Assembly (NCBI GenBank): GCA_025352795.1
Contig: JANXSF010000005.1
Coordinates: 1 to 33,224, forward strand
From: Acidobacteriota bacterium
GTDB lineage: Bacteria > Acidobacteriota > Terriglobia > Bryobacterales > Bryobacteraceae
DNA: 33,224 nt
Reading direction: 5' to 3'
Every line of letters starts with the position of its first letter. Positions within the stretch are counted from its first letter, which is position 1. Under the pieces are notes generated by a model that was given only the letters and a program-made list of their open reading frames with translations, did no database searches and had not been told where the DNA came from. Positions 15,347 through 25,046 of this stretch are shown here, piece by piece. The position numbers were made by a program, and so were the translations under genes.

Positions 15347-16135
15347 ATGATCACTTCCAGACGGACTTTCCTTGCATTGACTGCGGCAATGCCTGCCGTG
15401 GCCACCACAGTGCGCAGCCGTTCAGCCAAAGTGGAAACCGTATTTCGGTCTCCCGGTCAGAAGCCCAACGGCTTGCAGGCCGTTAAAGAAGGCCTGTGGA
15501 TACTGGACCAGGGGGACAATAAAGCTTACCTTGTAGAGTACAAATTCGGACGCGTCTTACGAAAATTAGATACCGAATCAAAGGCAGGCAGCGGCATCAC
15601 ATTCGATGGTCAAGCTTTGTGGCTGGCCTCCACCTATTCCTCAGAGATCATTCAAGCAGACGCCCACACCGGAAAAACGTTAGCCAAATATCCTTGCCCC
15701 GGCGCAGGTCCGGTGAACTGGCCGAATCCTAGAAAGAGCCCGCTCGCCCCTGCTGAAAAACCCAAGCCATCGGGAAGTCCACCAGCCAACCGAACGGCCA
15801 CCGGAGCCCATGGTTTAGAATGGCGTAATGATCGATTGTGGATCGCTGTGCCTCCGGCCAAAATGATTTATCGAATTAACCCCGATGGCTTCAAAATTGA
15901 AAAGCAGTTTGCCACTGCCGGAGATCGTCCTCATGGTTTGGGGTGGCAGGGAAAATGGTTGTGGTGCGCCGATTCCAACGACAACGCCTTCTACCGTTAC
16001 GACCCCGAAACCGGAGAATATTCCGATAAAATTCAGCTAAGTGATAGCGACCCGTTGCCCCACGGGATGACCATCTGGAATGGCTGGATGTGGTACTGCG
16101 ATGACGTGGGTGTAGTTTGCCGGTTAAAATTATAA
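15347..16135 (+). CDS. Tat-exported beta-propeller-like protein, function unknown
   Basis: A 262-residue protein beginning MITSRRTFLALTAAMPAVA, a twin-arginine signal. The mature part has repeated short blade-like strands with aromatic-Asp patterns: LWILDQGDNKAYLVEY, ALWLASTYSSEIIQAD, LWIAVPPAKMIYRIN, LWCADSNDNAFYRYD and WMWYCDDVGVVCRL. These resemble NHL/YncE or virginiamycin-B-lyase-like propellers. A Pro/Lys-rich insert lies around 126-146. No enzyme motif was recognised. It is followed after 6 bp by oligopeptidase B, so the two are probably co-transcribed. Confidence 0.7.
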   Translation: MITSRRTFLALTAAMPAVATTVRSRSAKVETVFRSPGQKPNGLQAVKEGLWILDQGDNKAYLVEYKFGRVLRKLDTESKAGSGITFDGQALWLASTYSSEIIQADAHTGKTLAKYPCPGAGPVNWPNPRKSPLAPAEKPKPSGSPPANRTATGAHGLEWRNDRLWIAVPPAKMIYRINPDGFKIEKQFATAGDRPHGLGWQGKWLWCADSNDNAFYRYDPETGEYSDKIQLSDSDPLPHGMTIWNGWMWYCDDVGVVCRLKL

Positions 16136-16141
16136 TTTCAC

Positions 16142-18187
16142 ATGAACACTTTTTGTCCGCCGACTGCTGCCAAGCGCCCTCATCAGATTTCAATTCACGG
16201 AGACACCTGGAGTGACGATTACTTCTGGTTGAGGGAAAAGAAAAATCCGGAAGTGATTCATTACCTGCACGAGGAGAATAACTACACCGATCACGTGATG
16301 AAGCCTTATGAACGGCTGGCTGAAAAGCTGGACAAGGAAATGGTCGGCAGAATATTTGAAGACGATCAATCGGCGCCGGTTAAAAGTGGAGACTACTATT
16401 ACTACTGCAAACAGAAGAAGGGGTTGCAGTATGAAATTTACTGCCGCAAATCGCTCAGTCCGCGCAGTGTCGAACATGTGATTTTGGACCTCAATGAACA
16501 GGCTCGGGGAAAGAAGTATATGCGACTGGCAGATTTTGAAATCTCGCCAGATCACGCTTTTCTGGCCTTTTCTACGGACACCAAAGGCGATGAGCTGTTC
16601 ACCATTCGCATCAAAGATCTGACCACCGGAAAACTGCTTCCCGATAAGATTGAAGGTGCATATTATTCCATGGCCTGGTCCGGCGATAATCGCTGCATAT
16701 TCTATACAAAAGTGGACGCCGCACTGCGTCCCTACCGTGTTTGGAAGCACGTCATTGGAACTCAGGAAAGCGACGATGAATTGGTTTGGGAAGAAAAAGA
16801 TGAACGCTTTACTTTAGGTGTCAGCGCAACCAAAGATCATCAGTATATTCTGGTTGAAATCCAGAGTATGGTCACAGGCGAAGTACGCTTTCTTAATGGC
16901 AATGGTGAAGGCAAACTCCACGTAGTGGAACCCCGTCGTCAAGACGTGGAATACGACGTGGTTCATCGGGCAGGCATGTTTTATATCCGGGTGAACGATA
17001 AGGGTAGAAACTTCCGCGTCGTGCAAGTACCCGTAGATCATTTGGGCCGACGGAATTGGCAGGAACTGATTCCCCATAGCACCGAAGTTTGCATTGAAGC
17101 GGTGGAAGAGTTTCAGGATCATTTGGCACTGCAAACCAGGGAAAACGGACTGGAACAGATCCTGATTCATAATTGCAAAAGTGGCACCAATCATAAGGTT
17201 CGCTTTCCAGAACCCACCTATGGCGTGAAGATTGAATCCAATCCTGAATTTGCATCGAATATTCTGCGCTTTGTTTATAGTTCCCTGATCACGCCCGCCT
17301 CGGTGTTTGATTACAACATGAACACCAAACGTCGCGAATTGAAAAAGCAAGAACGAGTTCGTGGTGGCTACAACGGTGAGGATTATAAGACGGAACGAAT
17401 TTTTGCCACTGCACCGGATGGGGCAAAAGTGCCCATTTCCTTGGTCTATAAAAAAGGCATCAAACGGGATGCTCAATCGCCTGCCCTGTTGTACGCTTAT
17501 GGATCCTATGGCTACAGCAGACCGGCCGAGTTCAGTTCTGCACGCTTAAGTTTATTGGATCGTGGATTTATTTATGCGCTTGCTCACATTCGCGGTGGTG
17601 CTGATATGGGTGAGCCCTGGCACGATGAAGGGAAGCTGTTAAAAAAGAAAAATACCTTCAACGATTTCATTGCATGTGGTGAGTATCTTATAAAACATAA
17701 ATACACTTCTGCGTCAAAGTTAGCTATTCAAGGCGGCAGCGCCGGAGGGCTTCTGATGGGTGCCGTGGTGAATATGCGGCCCGATCTTTTTAACTCCGTG
17801 GTGGCCATGGTCCCTTTTGTAGACGTCATCAGCACCATGCTCGATGCATCACTTCCATTGACTGTTGGTGAGTACGAAGAGTGGGGTGATCCGAACGTGA
17901 AAAAATTCTTCAAGTACATGAGGTCCTATTCACCGTACGACAATGTGAGTGCCAAACCTTATCCAAATATGCTGATTACAGCAGGTTTAAACGACCCCCG
18001 AGTTCAGTATTGGGAACCAGCAAAGTGGGTAGCAAAGCTGCGCGCATTGAACACCAGCGACAACTTACTACTACTCAAAACCAATATGGGCGGTGGCCAT
18101 TTCGGCAAATCAGGGCGCTATGAAAAGTACAAGGAAGTCGCTTTCGAATACGCTTTCATGATGCGCACGGTGGGGCTGTCTCGCTGA
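16142..18187 (+). CDS. ptrB: oligopeptidase B (S9A prolyl-oligopeptidase family)
   Basis: A 681-residue serine peptidase, close to E. coli PtrB in length. An N-terminal seven-blade propeller (about 70-400) gates a C-terminal alpha/beta-hydrolase with catalytic Ser533 (QGGSAGG), Asp618 (NDPRVQYWEP) and His653 (GGHFGKSGRY). Family members cut short peptides after Arg or Lys. The start region HQISIHGDTWSDDYFWLRE is typical. No signal peptide is seen, so it is probably cytoplasmic even though the preceding gene encodes an exported protein. Its 3' end overlaps the convergent GNAT gene by 32 bases. Confidence 0.95.
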   Translation: MNTFCPPTAAKRPHQISIHGDTWSDDYFWLREKKNPEVIHYLHEENNYTDHVMKPYERLAEKLDKEMVGRIFEDDQSAPVKSGDYYYYCKQKKGLQYEIYCRKSLSPRSVEHVILDLNEQARGKKYMRLADFEISPDHAFLAFSTDTKGDELFTIRIKDLTTGKLLPDKIEGAYYSMAWSGDNRCIFYTKVDAALRPYRVWKHVIGTQESDDELVWEEKDERFTLGVSATKDHQYILVEIQSMVTGEVRFLNGNGEGKLHVVEPRRQDVEYDVVHRAGMFYIRVNDKGRNFRVVQVPVDHLGRRNWQELIPHSTEVCIEAVEEFQDHLALQTRENGLEQILIHNCKSGTNHKVRFPEPTYGVKIESNPEFASNILRFVYSSLITPASVFDYNMNTKRRELKKQERVRGGYNGEDYKTERIFATAPDGAKVPISLVYKKGIKRDAQSPALLYAYGSYGYSRPAEFSSARLSLLDRGFIYALAHIRGGADMGEPWHDEGKLLKKKNTFNDFIACGEYLIKHKYTSASKLAIQGGSAGGLLMGAVVNMRPDLFNSVVAMVPFVDVISTMLDASLPLTVGEYEEWGDPNVKKFFKYMRSYSPYDNVSAKPYPNMLITAGLNDPRVQYWEPAKWVAKLRALNTSDNLLLLKTNMGGGHFGKSGRYEKYKEVAFEYAFMMRTVGLSR

Positions 18188-18647
18188 GATTCAGTTCCAG
18201 ATAAGTAGCCCCAGGAAGAGGATTGTTGTAGTACGGAGCAATCAACTTGAAGCCCAGATTTGTATACAACCCCTGGGCGGCTTGCATGGTGGGCAATGTG
18301 TCCAGCCGCATCGCCGAGTAGCCCTTTAATTTAGCCTTAACGATCAACGCTTCCACTAACAATCGCCCTATTTGATGGCCTCTGCAAGTAGGACGAACGT
18401 ACAGCCGCTTCATTTCGCAAATGCCTTCCCCTAAGGAACGCAGTGCCACGCACCCCACCCAGTCTTCTTGAAAAAAGGCCAGCAGTAGACAGCCTTCAGG
18501 CTCGGCATATTTCCCAGGCAAGGTCACTAATTCCTGCTCAAAACCCTGGAAGCAGATATCGGCATCAATTGAATCCGCATAGGCGCGAAACAAATTTACG
18601 ACCACGTCGCGATGGATGGGCCATTGCGCTTCTATCAGCTTTGTCAT
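18156..18647 (-). CDS. GNAT-family N-acetyltransferase
   Basis: A 163-residue GNAT protein. Motif A is visible as MKRLYVRPTCRGHQIGRLLVEALI (acetyl-CoA pyrophosphate loop CRGHQIG), followed by MRLDTLPTMQAAQGLYTNLGF and a C-terminal ATYLELNL strand. The substrate is unknown. The start is placed at ATG 18647: the frame stays open a further 23 codons, but that part is palindrome repeat copy 3 and not family sequence. The repeat ends about 10 bases before the start, so it may supply the leader, and the weak upstream GGGAG also belongs to the repeat. Confidence 0.85.
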   Translation of the reverse strand: MTKLIEAQWPIHRDVVVNLFRAYADSIDADICFQGFEQELVTLPGKYAEPEGCLLLAFFQEDWVGCVALRSLGEGICEMKRLYVRPTCRGHQIGRLLVEALIVKAKLKGYSAMRLDTLPTMQAAQGLYTNLGFKLIAPYYNNPLPGATYLELNLSETAPPCAS

Positions 18648-18657
18648 TTTTTGAAAG

Positions 18658-18725
18658 ACCGCTCCCTCGCGGTCACGGCTCGGTAAAATCAATACGTTGC
18701 CGAGCCGTGACCGCAAGGGAGCGGT
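18658..18725. repeat. palindromic repeat family, copy 3
   Basis: Arms 18658-18681 and 18702-18725 are inverted complements with one mismatch around a 20-nt spacer, and the CTCGG/CCGAG extension lengthens the stem. Its spacer resembles that of copy 1 (ATCA...CGTT). T-runs follow the hairpin on both strands. It lies between the lon stop and the GNAT start, both on the minus strand. Confidence 0.9.
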
Positions 18726-18743
18726 GTTTTTAAACCATACGAA

Positions 18744-21098
18744 CTACGCAACCATCGCGAACCGCTCCGCCAAACCGGGAAGCATTTCCGCCAACACTTC
18801 CTCCACCCGATCCACAAGTATAAAAGTCATCTCTTTGCGAATATGCTCCGTAATTTCTCTTGTGTCGCTTTCATTGGCTCTTGGGCAAATTATCCTTTTG
18901 ATACCCATTCTTCTGGCGGCCAAAACTTTTTCTTTCAATCCACCAATGGGCAACACCAACCCTGAAAGCGTGATCTCACCAGTCATCGCTGTATCGTTAC
19001 GCGCAGCTTGCATTGTATAGGCGCTGGCCAGTGCCGTAGCCATGGTCACACCAGCAGACGGTCCGTCTTTGGGAACTGCTCCCGCTGGCACGTGCACGTG
19101 AAGTCCACAATTCTTGAACATGGAAGGGTTAATCCCCAAGCTCTCTGAATGCGCCCAAATATAGCTTTGCGCAGCACTCACAGATTCTTTCATCACATCA
19201 CCCAACTGGCCGGTAAGCGTCAACCCCTTCCCATCGGGCAGTAACAAGGCTTCCACATACAGCACCTCACCGCCAGTCTCTGTCCAGGCCAAACCCGTGG
19301 CCACACCGGGAGGAAGATTCTTGCGCATCTTTTCCTGTGACACCTGTTCGGGCCCCAAAAGGTCGTAAAGATCTTCTGGCTTCACAAGGAATGGTTCCGT
19401 GCGACCCTCAACAAACTTCAGGGTCACCTTGCGCGCTACTTTGCCGATAGCCCGCTCAAACCTGCGCAGGCCAGCTTCGCAAGTATAGCCGGAGATGATC
19501 CGCTTCATCGCTTCCTCTGTAAACTGAAGCTGCTCCACAGTAAGTCCAGTCTCGCCCAGTTGACGGGGAATCAGATAACGCTTGGCAATTTCCACCTTCT
19601 CTTCTTCGCTGTAACCGGACAGGCGCAAGATCTCCATGCGGTCCAGCAGTGGACGAGGAATGGTATCCAATCCATTCGCCGTTGTAATGAACATCACCTT
19701 CGATAAATCGAAAGCCAGGTCCAAGTAATTATCGCGGAACGTCTTGTTCTGTTCCGGATCCAATACTTCCAGCAGGGCATGCGAAGGATCACCACGATAG
19801 TCGCGGCCCACCTTATCCACTTCGTCCAGCAAAATCACCGGATTGTTAGACCCAGCGCGTCGGATTGCCTGCAATAAACGGCCAGCCATGGCCCCGATAT
19901 AGGTACGACGATGACCGCGGAGTTCCGCTTCATCATGGAGTCCGCCCAAGCTCATGCGCTCGAATTTACGTCCCAATGTTCTGGCAATGGATTGTCCCAG
20001 CGAAGTTTTGCCCACCCCAGGGGGGCCCACGAAACATAGGATAGGAGCCTTGGCATTCGGATTCGTTTTCAGCACACTGAGCTGCTCCAAAATCCGCTCT
20101 TTCACTTCACGAATTTCGTAGTGATCTTCGTCCAGAATTTTCCGCGCTTCCCCAATGTCCAATTTATCTGGCGTGGCAGTGTTCCAAGGCAGATCCAACA
20201 CAAACTCTACCCAGGTTCGCGTCACATGATGATCAGGTGACGACGTGGGCAGTCTCTCCAACCGAGCCAGTTCGCGTTCCGCCTCTTTCTTTGCTTCCTC
20301 CGGCAGTTCCAATTTCTGCAACCGCTCACGGAGAAGTTCTACTTCCGCTTTTTCAGGATCTTTTTCGCCGAGTTCGTTTTGGATAGCCCGCAACTGCTGG
20401 CGCAGCATGTAATCTTTCTGCTCTTTCGACATCTCCGAACGGGCTTCATTCTGAATCTTGCTACGCAGTTCCAGCACTTCCACTTCATGCGATAAATAAC
20501 CGTGCAGCAGGCGCATGGCATCGGCACGAGTCATCGCTTCCAACAATGCCTGTTCCTTGGGTAACGGCAAGTTCATCATCGAAGCCATCAGATAGGTCAT
20601 CCGCAGAGGATCTTCAGAACTGGCCATCATCCGGTTTAAATCTGGAGCAAAATCTGGTTGCGACAACGAGATTGCTTTTTGCCCGAGTTCCAACAACGCA
20701 CGCTCCAGGGCCTCTACTTCCGTGCCCATTTCTTGCGGCACAGAAAACAGCCTTACTCTGGCTTCTAAAAAGCCACCAGCGTTTTCTTCCAACTTCACCA
20801 TGGCTACGCGCTCCACGCCCATAACCAATACTTCCATGGACCCATCAGCATTCATCGACATGCGACGAACCACTGCACGCGTACCAATGCCAAACAATGT
20901 GTCTTGTGAAGGAGCATCTTCAGAGGCATCCTTTTGGGAGAACACCAGAACTTCTTTACCTTCCACTGCCAACGCTGCCTCAATCGCAGCGACAGTTTGC
21001 TTGCGACCAATGGAGAGCGGCATTGCCAGGCCAGGAAATAGCACGGCGTTCTTCAACGGAAGTACCGGCAATGTTATCAGCTTTTCGATTACGTTCAC
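18744..21098 (-). CDS. lon: ATP-dependent protease Lon
   Basis: A 784-residue LonA protease. A LON N-terminal domain (LPVLPLKNAVLFPG...) occupies about 1-200, then a coiled-coil, an AAA+ module with Walker A GPPGVGKT at 358-365, and a C-terminal Ser-Lys protease domain with Ser681 (KDGPSAGV) and Lys724 (GGLKEK). It degrades misfolded and regulatory proteins in the cytoplasm. The start is GTG 21098 with GAGGAG at 21105-21110. It lies 79 bp downstream of clpB in the same direction. Confidence 0.97.
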   Translation of the reverse strand: MNVIEKLITLPVLPLKNAVLFPGLAMPLSIGRKQTVAAIEAALAVEGKEVLVFSQKDASEDAPSQDTLFGIGTRAVVRRMSMNADGSMEVLVMGVERVAMVKLEENAGGFLEARVRLFSVPQEMGTEVEALERALLELGQKAISLSQPDFAPDLNRMMASSEDPLRMTYLMASMMNLPLPKEQALLEAMTRADAMRLLHGYLSHEVEVLELRSKIQNEARSEMSKEQKDYMLRQQLRAIQNELGEKDPEKAEVELLRERLQKLELPEEAKKEAERELARLERLPTSSPDHHVTRTWVEFVLDLPWNTATPDKLDIGEARKILDEDHYEIREVKERILEQLSVLKTNPNAKAPILCFVGPPGVGKTSLGQSIARTLGRKFERMSLGGLHDEAELRGHRRTYIGAMAGRLLQAIRRAGSNNPVILLDEVDKVGRDYRGDPSHALLEVLDPEQNKTFRDNYLDLAFDLSKVMFITTANGLDTIPRPLLDRMEILRLSGYSEEEKVEIAKRYLIPRQLGETGLTVEQLQFTEEAMKRIISGYTCEAGLRRFERAIGKVARKVTLKFVEGRTEPFLVKPEDLYDLLGPEQVSQEKMRKNLPPGVATGLAWTETGGEVLYVEALLLPDGKGLTLTGQLGDVMKESVSAAQSYIWAHSESLGINPSMFKNCGLHVHVPAGAVPKDGPSAGVTMATALASAYTMQAARNDTAMTGEITLSGLVLPIGGLKEKVLAARRMGIKRIICPRANESDTREITEHIRKEMTFILVDRVEEVLAEMLPGLAERFAMVA

Positions 21099-21177
21099 TT
21101 GTTTCTCCTCTTGTCTCGCTACCTGACGTGCTGCTATTTAATGAGATGCTCTACAACCGTCACGGGTTGCAAACTGC

Positions 21178-23799
21178 TTAAGCCGTCACTGCTTCAGACC
21201 GAAAAGTTAACTCGCCTTTAGCTTCATCCAAATCGATGAAGATTTTTTCTCCATCGCGCACTTTGCCGCCAATGATAAACTTCGCCAGTGGAGTCTCAAT
21301 TTCCCGCTGAATGGCCCGCTTCAACGGCCTTGCGCCATACGATGGATCGTAACCGGTATGCACCAGATGGGCAAGCGACGCGTCAGTGATCTCCACGGTG
21401 ATCTTGCGTTCTTCCAAACGCTTGCGCAAACCGCCCAATTGAACCAGTACGATCTGCTTCAAATGTTCCTCATTCAAAGCATGGAACACAATGATTTCGT
21501 CAATGCGGTTGAGAAATTCCGGACGGAACCCGGCACGCATTTCTTCCATCACGGCCTTTTTCATGCGCTCATATCCGTCACCATCAAAAGCGCCGGTGTA
21601 ATCCAAAATTCGCTGACTGCCCACGTTCGATGTCATTACGATAATGGTGTTCTTGAAATCCACCGTGCGGCCCTGACCATCGGTCAACCGGCCATCGTCC
21701 AACACTTGCAACAGAATATTGAAAACGTCGTGATGCGCTTTTTCAATTTCATCGAATAGAATTACCGAATACGGTTTGCGTCGCACCGCTTCCGTTAACT
21801 GACCGCCTTCGTCATAACCAACGTAACCAGGGGGGGCACCAACCAGGCGGGACACGGAATGCTTTTCCTGATATTCCGACATATCAATGCGGATCATCGA
21901 ACGTTCATCGTCAAACAGATACTCCGCCAAAGCCCTTGCCAGTTCGGTTTTGCCCACACCGGTGGGTCCCAGAAAGATAAAACTTCCAATGGGTCGGTTC
22001 GGATCTTTCAAGCCGGAACGAGCCCGCAACACTGCCTCAGCCACCGCATCCACTGCTTCCGATTGGCCGATTACACGCTTATGAAGTTCTGTATCCAAAT
22101 GCAGCAGCTTGGACATTTCGCCTTCCAGCATTTTGGACAAAGGTACACCCGTCCAACGGCTGACAACTTTGGCAATGTCCTCTTCATCTACTTCTTCTTT
22201 AATCATGCGGGAACCACCTGAGGCAGTGATGGCAGCCTCTTCAGTAGCCAATTTCCGCTCTAGTTCCACCAGCACCCCATATTTCAATTCACTGGCTCTA
22301 CTCAGTTCGCCGTTGCGCTCTGCTTGGGCAAACAGGGCTCGTGTCTGTTCAATTTTTTCACGCAATTTCCGCAGACTGTCCACAGCTTCTTTTTCTGTCT
22401 TCCACTGTGCCTGCATACCGGTGGCAGAACTTGTCAAATCGGCCAGCTCTTTTTCCAGCTTCAACAACCGATCTCGCGATGCCGAATCAGATTCCTTCTT
22501 CAATGCCTCACGTTCAATTTCCAACTGCATTTTCCGGCGAAGAGTTTCATCCAATTCTGAGGGAAGCGAATCAATTTCCGTACGCAGCTTGGCCGCCGAT
22601 TCATCGACAAGATCAATGGCCTTGTCCGGCAGGAACCGATCAGAAATATAGCGATTGGAAAGGACCGCTGCGGCAACCAAGGCGGAATCTTTAATTCTTA
22701 CCCCATGATGCACTTCATATCGTTCGCGCAATCCGCGCAAGATGGAAATGGTATCTTCCACACTAGGCTGATCCACCATCACCGGCTGAAAGCGACGTTC
22801 CAACGCCGGATCTTTTTCAATGTACTTGCGATATTCGTCCAGGGTTGTGGCACCAATGCAATGCAGTTCCCCACGTGCCAGCATCGGTTTAAGCAGATTA
22901 CCGGCATCCATAGCACCTTCGGCCTTCCCTGCCCCAACAACGGTGTGCAGTTCGTCGATAAAAAGAATAATTTCGCCTTCAGACGATTGCACTTCTTTCA
23001 AGACGGCCTTCAAACGTTCTTCAAACTCACCACGAAATTTGGCACCCGCGATGAGAGCTCCCATATCCAGGGAAACCACCCGCTTGTTTTTCAAACCTTC
23101 GGGCACGTCGCCACGCACAATGCGCTGGGCCAAGCCTTCGGCGATTGCCGTCTTACCCACTCCGGGCTCACCGATTAATACAGGATTGTTTTTGGTACGG
23201 CGGCTAAGAACTTGAATCACGCGACGAATTTCTTCATCGCGACCAATCACCGGGTCCAGCTTACTATCGGCAGCCATGGTGGTCAGATCGCGACCGTATT
23301 TCTCCAGAGCCTCATAGGTGGTTTCAGGATTTTGAGATGTGACCCGCTGCGCACCCCGTACTTCTTTAATGGCCTTGTCCAAAGATTTTTTGGTGATCCC
23401 CGATTCTTTGAGCAGACGGCCAGCCGCACCGGAATCAGAAGCTATCGCACCCAGTAAATGTTCGACGCTAACAAATTCATCTTTCATCCGTTTGGCGTCT
23501 GCTTCAGCATCGGCCAAAACTTTGGTCAACCGGCTGGTCACATACACCTGGTCCATTCCGGTTGGAGAAGAGGTGGAAACCTTCGGCAACTTGTCGATTT
23601 CAAGCCGCAATTTCGCGCTTAAAACGTCCAAATTAGCACCAGAACGACGGATTAGGGACGTTGTCACACCCCCTTCCTGACCGATTAGAGCCAGTAAAAG
23701 GTGTTCAACATCCACTTGTTGGTGGGAATGTTGCAGAGCCAGGGATTGTGCGGAACGGAGTCCATCTTGAACTTTTTCGGTCAGCTTGCTGAAATCCAT
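21178..23799 (-). CDS. clpB: disaggregase chaperone ClpB
   Basis: An 873-residue Hsp100 ATPase. A Clp-N repeat domain (about 1-150) precedes NBD1 with Walker A GEPGVGKT at 210-217, a middle coiled-coil (about 405-530) that marks ClpB rather than ClpA or ClpC, NBD2 with GPTGVGKT at 611-618, and a D2-small domain ([16 protein letters not shown]). It works with DnaK to dissolve aggregates. The GGAGG site is 10 bases before ATG 23799, and a good sigma70-like promoter is seen upstream. It is paired with lon, suggesting joint stress expression. Confidence 0.98.
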   Translation of the reverse strand: MDFSKLTEKVQDGLRSAQSLALQHSHQQVDVEHLLLALIGQEGGVTTSLIRRSGANLDVLSAKLRLEIDKLPKVSTSSPTGMDQVYVTSRLTKVLADAEADAKRMKDEFVSVEHLLGAIASDSGAAGRLLKESGITKKSLDKAIKEVRGAQRVTSQNPETTYEALEKYGRDLTTMAADSKLDPVIGRDEEIRRVIQVLSRRTKNNPVLIGEPGVGKTAIAEGLAQRIVRGDVPEGLKNKRVVSLDMGALIAGAKFRGEFEERLKAVLKEVQSSEGEIILFIDELHTVVGAGKAEGAMDAGNLLKPMLARGELHCIGATTLDEYRKYIEKDPALERRFQPVMVDQPSVEDTISILRGLRERYEVHHGVRIKDSALVAAAVLSNRYISDRFLPDKAIDLVDESAAKLRTEIDSLPSELDETLRRKMQLEIEREALKKESDSASRDRLLKLEKELADLTSSATGMQAQWKTEKEAVDSLRKLREKIEQTRALFAQAERNGELSRASELKYGVLVELERKLATEEAAITASGGSRMIKEEVDEEDIAKVVSRWTGVPLSKMLEGEMSKLLHLDTELHKRVIGQSEAVDAVAEAVLRARSGLKDPNRPIGSFIFLGPTGVGKTELARALAEYLFDDERSMIRIDMSEYQEKHSVSRLVGAPPGYVGYDEGGQLTEAVRRKPYSVILFDEIEKAHHDVFNILLQVLDDGRLTDGQGRTVDFKNTIIVMTSNVGSQRILDYTGAFDGDGYERMKKAVMEEMRAGFRPEFLNRIDEIIVFHALNEEHLKQIVLVQLGGLRKRLEERKITVEITDASLAHLVHTGYDPSYGARPLKRAIQREIETPLAKFIIGGKVRDGEKIFIDLDEAKGELTFRSEAVTA

Positions 23800-23824
23800 A
23801 ACATATGAGCCTCCAACGCTCAGA

Positions 23825-23840
23825 TGTTATTAGCATAACA
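23825..23840. repeat. short inverted repeat in the clpB leader
   Basis: TGTTAT-tagc-ATAACA is a perfect 6-bp inverted repeat, 25 bases upstream of the clpB start and downstream of the predicted promoter. It could be an operator or a weak RNA hairpin. It does not match the CIRCE consensus. Confidence 0.4.
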
Positions 23841-23861
23841 CGATCAAGCAAGCGTGGCCAC

Positions 23862-23890
23862 ATTATTCCTCAACCGGGGCTGGAGGTCAA
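23862..23890 (-). promoter_or_regulatory. sigma70-like promoter upstream of clpB
   Basis: Reading the minus strand, TTGACC (23890-23885) and AATAAT (23867-23862) are separated by 17 bp; each is one base from consensus. The predicted leader is about 55 nt. No sigma32 consensus or CIRCE element was seen, so heat-shock control, if present, must act otherwise. Confidence 0.5.
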
Positions 23891-23927
23891 AAATAGTGAG
23901 GTTTAACAAAACGAACGAAAGGGATAG

Positions 23928-24899
23928 CTATTCAGGCAGTAATTTGTGGATCATCCGAACCAGCGTAGCTTCTTCAAAGGGCTTGCCCAAATAGTCATTG
24001 GCGCCAGCCATTTTTGCCCGCAATTTATCCAGCAGCTTGCCTGATAGCATGATGATGGGAGCATTGTTCTTCAACCGTTCTTTACGAATTTGACGACAGG
24101 TTTCCAGGCCGTCCATGCCCGGCATTTGAAAATCGAGGACAACCAGGTCCGGCAGATTACGGCGAAAGCTGTTTAACCCGTCCTCGCCATCGACGGCTTC
24201 TAAGAAACGCATTCCGTTGCGGACAATCATCGGGCGCAGGGTATTTAATACGGTTCGGCTATCGTCCACTGCCAGAATCAGTTTTTGACCACGCAGAGTT
24301 TGGATCGCCCGTTCCACAGCAGGAAAATTGTTGCCCAACCGCGAAGCTTCTTCAAAATGATACAGTGCTTCGGAATTGCGCAGAGTGTTCATACCAAGAA
24401 TGCCCAGCCGGTAATGGATTTCCGCCGTGCCACCTTTCCTTAGCTTGTCCTCCCAAATGCGACGCACTTCCAAGACCAGGGATTCGTCTTTCAAATTGTT
24501 GTCGACAATTTCCTTGAGATTGGTCAGTGAATCAATGCAGCCGCAGCGTGGACACTTCCCTTGTGCGGCAAGAATTTCCGCGTCACAAACTTCGCAGTTC
24601 CGCTTCCACACTTTTTCCGATACGGCCTCAACAGGGGGACGTTTCTTCGCAATCCGAGCCCGAAGTGCATTCAATGATTCTTTCGCCTGCTGATTGTTGG
24701 GATCAAGCCGCAGTAAAGTTTGCAGAAACTGAACCGATTCTTCAGCATTGGCCGCCACCCCTGCGCGCCAAAGCAGAGCCTGTTGATTGGCCGGTTCGTA
24801 CTGCAAAATAACATCCAGAATGGCCCGCGAAGTTTCCCGCTGGCCTGCACGGACGGCCAACACTGCGTCGCCCAGAGTGTATGCTTTGATCGTCGGCAT
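23928..24899 (-). CDS. TPR - zinc ribbon - response-regulator receiver fusion protein
   Basis: A 323-residue protein from ATG 24899 (family-like start MPTIKAYTLGDAV); an earlier in-frame start at 24956 would add 19 non-conserved residues. Residues 7-85 are TPR-like helices (AILDVILQYEPANQQALLWRAG, LLRLDPNNQQAKESL). Cys102, Cys105, Cys116 and Cys119 form a zinc-ribbon (CEVC...CPRC). A second helical stretch (160-200) is TPR-like again. The C-terminal 205-323 is a CheY-type receiver with Asp212/Asp213, phospho-acceptor Asp256 (VVLDFQMPGMDG) and Lys306 (GKPF). No output or kinase domain follows, so it probably signals through protein contacts. The partner kinase is not in the window. Confidence 0.8.
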   Translation of the reverse strand: MPTIKAYTLGDAVLAVRAGQRETSRAILDVILQYEPANQQALLWRAGVAANAEESVQFLQTLLRLDPNNQQAKESLNALRARIAKKRPPVEAVSEKVWKRNCEVCDAEILAAQGKCPRCGCIDSLTNLKEIVDNNLKDESLVLEVRRIWEDKLRKGGTAEIHYRLGILGMNTLRNSEALYHFEEASRLGNNFPAVERAIQTLRGQKLILAVDDSRTVLNTLRPMIVRNGMRFLEAVDGEDGLNSFRRNLPDLVVLDFQMPGMDGLETCRQIRKERLKNNAPIIMLSGKLLDKLRAKMAGANDYLGKPFEEATLVRMIHKLLPE

Positions 24900-25002
24900 T
24901 AAGCTTCTTTTCAGATTCCTATGTCGAGATTCTATCAATGGGCTACACCAAAACACCTAGGCTTGAAACCTTAGTTCGTGCTACAACTATGCCGTACACG
25001 TT

Positions 25003-25037
25003 CCATTTGGGCATAGAATGCCATTTGGGCATAGAAT
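25003..25037 (+). repeat. 18-bp tandem duplication carrying two TAGAAT boxes
   Basis: CCATTTGGGCATAGAATG at 25003-25020 is repeated immediately at 25021-25037 (last base differs). Each copy contains a possible -10 hexamer TAGAAT; the second ends 9 bases before ATG 25047. The inner 11-mer GGCATAGAATG recurs at 26690-26700 before the acyltransferase gene. It may be a duplicated promoter core. Confidence 0.6.
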
Positions 25038-25046
25038 AAAAGTGAA

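Noticed and set aside
16814-17476. Minus-strand 220-codon frame inside oligopeptidase B
   Set aside because: Fully antisense to a gene with intact catalytic residues; composition typical of a shadow frame.
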